Assembly (NCBI RefSeq): GCF_013141825.1
Contig: NZ_RZNH01000012.1
Span: 62,001 to 126,000, forward strand
Source: Marinifilum caeruleilacunae
GTDB lineage: Bacteria > Bacteroidota > Bacteroidia > Bacteroidales > Marinifilaceae
Length of the DNA stretch: 64,000 nt
Direction: 5' to 3'
This document shows positions 60,472-64,000 of the stretch, piece after piece (within the stretch, counting starts at the first letter, position 1; each line of letters begins with the position of its first letter). The notes below the pieces were generated by a model that was given only the letters and a program-made list of their open reading frames with translations, searched no databases and was not told the DNA's origin. Position numbers and translations under genes: made by a program.

Positions 60472-63400
60472 ATGACTTCAGCTGTACGCTCTCTTTTCGT
60501 TTTAACGATACTATTTTGCTCTATAAATCTTTGGGGGCAATCAATCAAATCATTTCCTCGCGATTCTATTCTATTTCAGGAAGATTTTCTGAAGTTTATG
60601 GATCATCCCAGCAAAAAGAAAGAGAGCAAAGAGTTTGCCGAGCAGTTTCCACAATTCTGGTTCTCGTCTCATATTACTGCTGAAGAACGAAAAAAGATTT
60701 ATGAAGTAAGCGATATTCTTCTGCAAAAAAGAGCGCGTTCGTTTCCCGATTTTTACAACTACTTTAGAACATTAATGCTCTTTCAGCAGCAAAACAGAAG
60801 CCAGGAAAACTTGAAAAACTGGCATTCAGGTTTCTTGCAACTGGTAAGCAACAAAAAAACAAAGCTAAGCAAGAGCAAAGATTTTTTAATTCAAACCCAA
60901 CACCTTTTACAGGATAGCATCATCAACAAATCATATGCTGTTGAATGGAGAGCTGTAAATGCCAAATTCAAATATATTTTTAACGATGATTTGCACATTC
61001 AATTCGAGCAGCTCGATTTACAATGTATTGCTCAAAGAGATACCTCAAAAATTTACAAAACCAGTGGAATTTACCATCCCTTCGAAAAAATTTGGAAAGG
61101 CAAGTCTGGAAAAATAAGCTGGGAACGTGCCGGAAAAGACATCAGTAAAGAATATGCAATTTTTGATGCCTACCAGGTCAATACTTCCAAATCGACCTTT
61201 TCAATCGATACTGTCGAGTATTTTAATCCAAATCTTTCGGCAGGATCCATTTATGGAAACCTGATTGAGAAAACCACAAAGGCCAAAAATCCAAAACAAG
61301 CGCTTTATCCTCGATTCGTATCCTTCGATCACGAGATTAAAATCGACCAAATTTACGAACATGTAAACTACAAAGGTGGTGTTGCCATTCATGGAGCAAA
61401 ATTTATTGGCAAAGGAAGTCCTGAGCATCCATCCGAAATAGAAATTTCAAGAAACGACACTTTATTTTTAATTGCCAAATCGGAACACTTTGCATTTCGC
61501 AATAATCAAATCGCTGCTAAGGATACCAAAATCGATATTTTAATTGATACATGCAGGATTCATCATCCTGGCCTATTGTTTAAATACTTTCCCAAAAAGA
61601 AGGAATTAAACCTTTTTCGCGATGGCGAAGGCATTTCGCAGAGTCCATATTTCGACAATTATCACAATATGATTATGGATTTTGGTATGCTCGTATGGCG
61701 CCTGGATGAAAATATGATGCACTTTACCAGCATGAAAGGTGCGACCAAACGCCAGGCTCATTTTGAGTCGACGAACTACTTTAGAATGAACCGATTCATG
61801 CGAATACAGGGAATGGATGCACAGAATCCTTTGGTGCTACTCCGTAAGTTTGCCGATTACATGTATGTTGAAACATTCTCAGCACAAGAATATGCCGATT
61901 ACATTAAAAAGCCAATAAACCAGGTTCGACAGCAATTGTTTGCCCTCTCGTTCCAAGGATTTGTAACCTACAATATGAATACCGATGAAGTAACGCTTCA
62001 AAAACGTTTGAACGATTACATTTTAAGTGGAATGGGCCGACAGGATTACGATGTGATACAATTTACCACACAAACAGACGACAAAGAGTCTGATGCCATT
62101 TATTTTATTGGCAGCTCGCAGCTTCAGATTAATGGAGTTCGGGAAATTTCGGTGAGTGACTCTCAGAACGTGGTGATTTATCCTAAGTACCAGAAAATTG
62201 TATTGAAGAAAAACCGCGATTTCGAGTTCGATGGAAAAATTATGGCTGGATTAATTGATCTGCATGGTAAAGGCTTCGATTTTTCTTACGATAACTTTAA
62301 GGTCGATCTAAAATCCATCGATTCCCTGCAGATGAATGTGGTGGTAGATTCCCTCAGCAATTTTGGAAAAAGATATACCAACCAATTGGGAAGTGTAATT
62401 GAACAAATATCAGGAGATCTGCTAATTGATGACCCAAATAATAAATCGGGGAATAAAAATTTTGCTGATTACCCCATTTTCAACAGTGTAGATTCCAGCT
62501 ACGTTTTCTACGATAAGCCTCACATTCAGAACGGTGTTTACAAACGTGAAGAATTCTTTTTCAAGGTAGATCCATACACAATCACAAATATCAATAATTT
62601 TGACCGTTCGGATATTGAACTGGCAGGCACCTTTGTATCGGATAGCATTTTCCCAACCTTTAGAGAGCCTTTAACCATTCGCGAAGACAATTCGCTTGGT
62701 TTCGAACACCTTACACCTCAAGATGGATTTCCGGCCTACAAGAAAGGTGTATTTACCGATACGGTTTACCTTTCGAATCAAGGACTAAGAGGTAGTGGTG
62801 TCTTAAACTACCTGGTATCTGAAACCAAATCTTCCGATTTTATTTTCAGGCCAGAAGAGATGGTAAGCAATGCCGAAAGTTTTGAGCTGAAGGAGCACGA
62901 CACTAAAATGAACAATCCGGAAGTGAATGGAAAACAAATCTACGTTCAGTGGTTTCCGTACAAAGATGAGATGTATGTAAAAAGTAGTGCTTTACCGCTT
63001 GACATGTACAAGAAACTGGCCACATTGGCCGGAACGCTTAAAATTACGCCTGACGGAATTACCGGTTCTGGAAATATGGAGTTGGTAAACGCCGAAATAA
63101 AATCGGATTATTTTACCTACAACCGAAAAAATATTTTAGCCGATTCGGCCAGCTTTAAAATTCTAAATGCCGACTCAACTGGTTATTCTTTTGTTACCGA
63201 ATCGGTAAACGCAGATATCGATTTTGTAAGTAGAACAGGAGCTTTTGAAAATACCAAGAAAGATAAAAAAAGTATCTTCCCCGATAATCGATACATGAGT
63301 TATATCAATAGCTTTAAGTGGTTTATGGACGATCAGATTATTGATTTTGGAAAAAAAGATGAAAGTACTTTGGCTGCATTGTGGGAGCAAGATAAAATTC

Positions 63401-64000
63401 AGGATCTGGATGAAAGTGCCCTGAACCAATTTGTTTCCATCGATCCAAAACAAGACTCATTAAGTTTTATTACCCCTTTGGCACGTTACGATGCTGTTGA
63501 CAACACCATATCAGCGAAATTTGTTAAAAGTTTGCAGATAGCCGATGCAAAGCTATATCCCGATAGCGGAAATGTGAGCATTGCCAAAGGTGGTAGAATG
63601 GAAACATTCAGGAATGCGAATATTTTAGCAGATACAATTAACAAATTCCATAAAATATACGATGCCACCATTAATGTGCATGGTAAAAATTCGTATTCAG
63701 GATCGGGAAGCTATACCTATCTAACTGCCGATGACAAAGAACAACTGATTACATTTGATGTAATTGATGTAGATTCTACAGGCCAGACCATTGCGATGGG
63801 AAATATCCCGGAAGAGAAATCGTTTACTCTAAGCCCTGATTTTGACTACAAAGGAAAGGTAAAACTGGAGGCCAGGGATTCTGCCCTCTACTTCGATGGA
63901 CAGGCACACATTCATAACAAATGTGGACAAATTAAAGACAACTGGTTGGATTTTAAAGCAAAAATTGATCCTCACAATGTTCAAATTCCGGTAGAACTGC
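60472..64000 (+). CDS. Very large secreted protein, 5' part only
   Basis: An open frame of at least 1176 codons that starts at ATG 60472 and runs off the window. A signal peptide (SLFVLTILFCSINLWGQ) shows export. A charged helical region (about 25-150) is followed by long beta-rich sequence with repeated short motifs such as FEFDGKIMAGLIDLHGKG, LKITPDGITGSGNMELVN and YDATINVHGKNSYSGSGSYT. This resembles large Bacteroidota outer-membrane or periplasmic proteins of unknown function with filament-like beta structure. No catalytic motif is recognised. It follows prmA with two hairpins between, so it probably has its own promoter. Confidence 0.8.
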   Translation, partial: MTSAVRSLFVLTILFCSINLWGQSIKSFPRDSILFQEDFLKFMDHPSKKKESKEFAEQFPQFWFSSHITAEERKKIYEVSDILLQKRARSFPDFYNYFRTLMLFQQQNRSQENLKNWHSGFLQLVSNKKTKLSKSKDFLIQTQHLLQDSIINKSYAVEWRAVNAKFKYIFNDDLHIQFEQLDLQCIAQRDTSKIYKTSGIYHPFEKIWKGKSGKISWERAGKDISKEYAIFDAYQVNTSKSTFSIDTVEYFNPNLSAGSIYGNLIEKTTKAKNPKQALYPRFVSFDHEIKIDQIYEHVNYKGGVAIHGAKFIGKGSPEHPSEIEISRNDTLFLIAKSEHFAFRNNQIAAKDTKIDILIDTCRIHHPGLLFKYFPKKKELNLFRDGEGISQSPYFDNYHNMIMDFGMLVWRLDENMMHFTSMKGATKRQAHFESTNYFRMNRFMRIQGMDAQNPLVLLRKFADYMYVETFSAQEYADYIKKPINQVRQQLFALSFQGFVTYNMNTDEVTLQKRLNDYILSGMGRQDYDVIQFTTQTDDKESDAIYFIGSSQLQINGVREISVSDSQNVVIYPKYQKIVLKKNRDFEFDGKIMAGLIDLHGKGFDFSYDNFKVDLKSIDSLQMNVVVDSLSNFGKRYTNQLGSVIEQISGDLLIDDPNNKSGNKNFADYPIFNSVDSSYVFYDKPHIQNGVYKREEFFFKVDPYTITNINNFDRSDIELAGTFVSDSIFPTFREPLTIREDNSLGFEHLTPQDGFPAYKKGVFTDTVYLSNQGLRGSGVLNYLVSETKSSDFIFRPEEMVSNAESFELKEHDTKMNNPEVNGKQIYVQWFPYKDEMYVKSSALPLDMYKKLATLAGTLKITPDGITGSGNMELVNAEIKSDYFTYNRKNILADSASFKILNADSTGYSFVTESVNADIDFVSRTGAFENTKKDKKSIFPDNRYMSYINSFKWFMDDQIIDFGKKDESTLAALWEQDKIQDLDESALNQFVSIDPKQDSLSFITPLARYDAVDNTISAKFVKSLQIADAKLYPDSGNVSIAKGGRMETFRNANILADTINKFHKIYDATINVHGKNSYSGSGSYTYLTADDKEQLITFDVIDVDSTGQTIAMGNIPEEKSFTLSPDFDYKGKVKLEARDSALYFDGQAHIHNKCGQIKDNWLDFKAKIDPHNVQIPVEL

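Overview
The window reads as chromosome of a member of the Bacteroidota, most likely a marine or anaerobic Bacteroidales/Marinilabiliales-type organism (lineage inferred, not tested). Pointers are the type IX secretion partners (PorP/SprF protein and a type B C-terminal sorting domain), DUF4293, DUF5916, DUF1599 and BT_3928-type families, TAnnTTTG promoter elements, AT-rich spacers and weak Shine-Dalgarno sequences. No tRNA, rRNA, insertion sequence, prophage or CRISPR array was seen.

Region 1 (403-16125, all minus strand) is a Wzx/Wzy-type exopolysaccharide operon. In transcription order it holds a CheY-like regulator, an initiating sugar-phosphate transferase fused to a degenerate receiver domain, a half-length TolC-family outer-membrane factor, a Wzc-like chain-length protein, a flippase, a nitroreductase-like protein, a pyruvyl-transferase-family protein, a Wzy-like polymerase, a phosphoribosyltransferase-HAD fusion and four glycosyltransferases, ending in a hairpin at 329-358. 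No Wza-type export protein is present.

Region 2 (16603-33472) is mostly housekeeping and small accessory genes: a cysteine-rich PAS protein, an AraC regulator with a perfect tandem repeat upstream, a metallo-hydrolase, a flavin reductase, a DUF5916 outer-membrane protein, an SPFH protein, a nucleoside phosphorylase, rny, zapA, a candidate 6S RNA between zapA and rny, an M23 peptidase, a C69 peptidase and rplS.

Region 3 (33585-49623, minus strand) is a curli (type VIII) locus joined to a type IX module: a giant repeat protein with a type B sorting signal, its PorP/SprF partner, csgE, csgF, a CsgG carrying an extra C-terminal barrel, two 546-residue curlin-repeat proteins, a short curlin, CsgH and a lipoprotein with a beta-propeller. 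A small XRE-like protein and a receiver-like protein without the phospho-accepting aspartate lie just upstream.

Region 4 (50031-53903) is a two-component pair: a sigma-54 activator and a PAS-containing hybrid kinase whose H-box histidine is asparagine. Region 5 (54121-64000) is housekeeping: an epimerase, cdaA (c-di-AMP synthase), folP, a DUF1599 protein, a BT_3928-type membrane protein, tpiA, prmA, and a very large secreted protein cut by the window end.

The unusual signals concentrate in regions 1, 3 and 4: signalling domains that have lost catalytic or phospho-accepting residues, and outer-membrane export parts with altered architecture.
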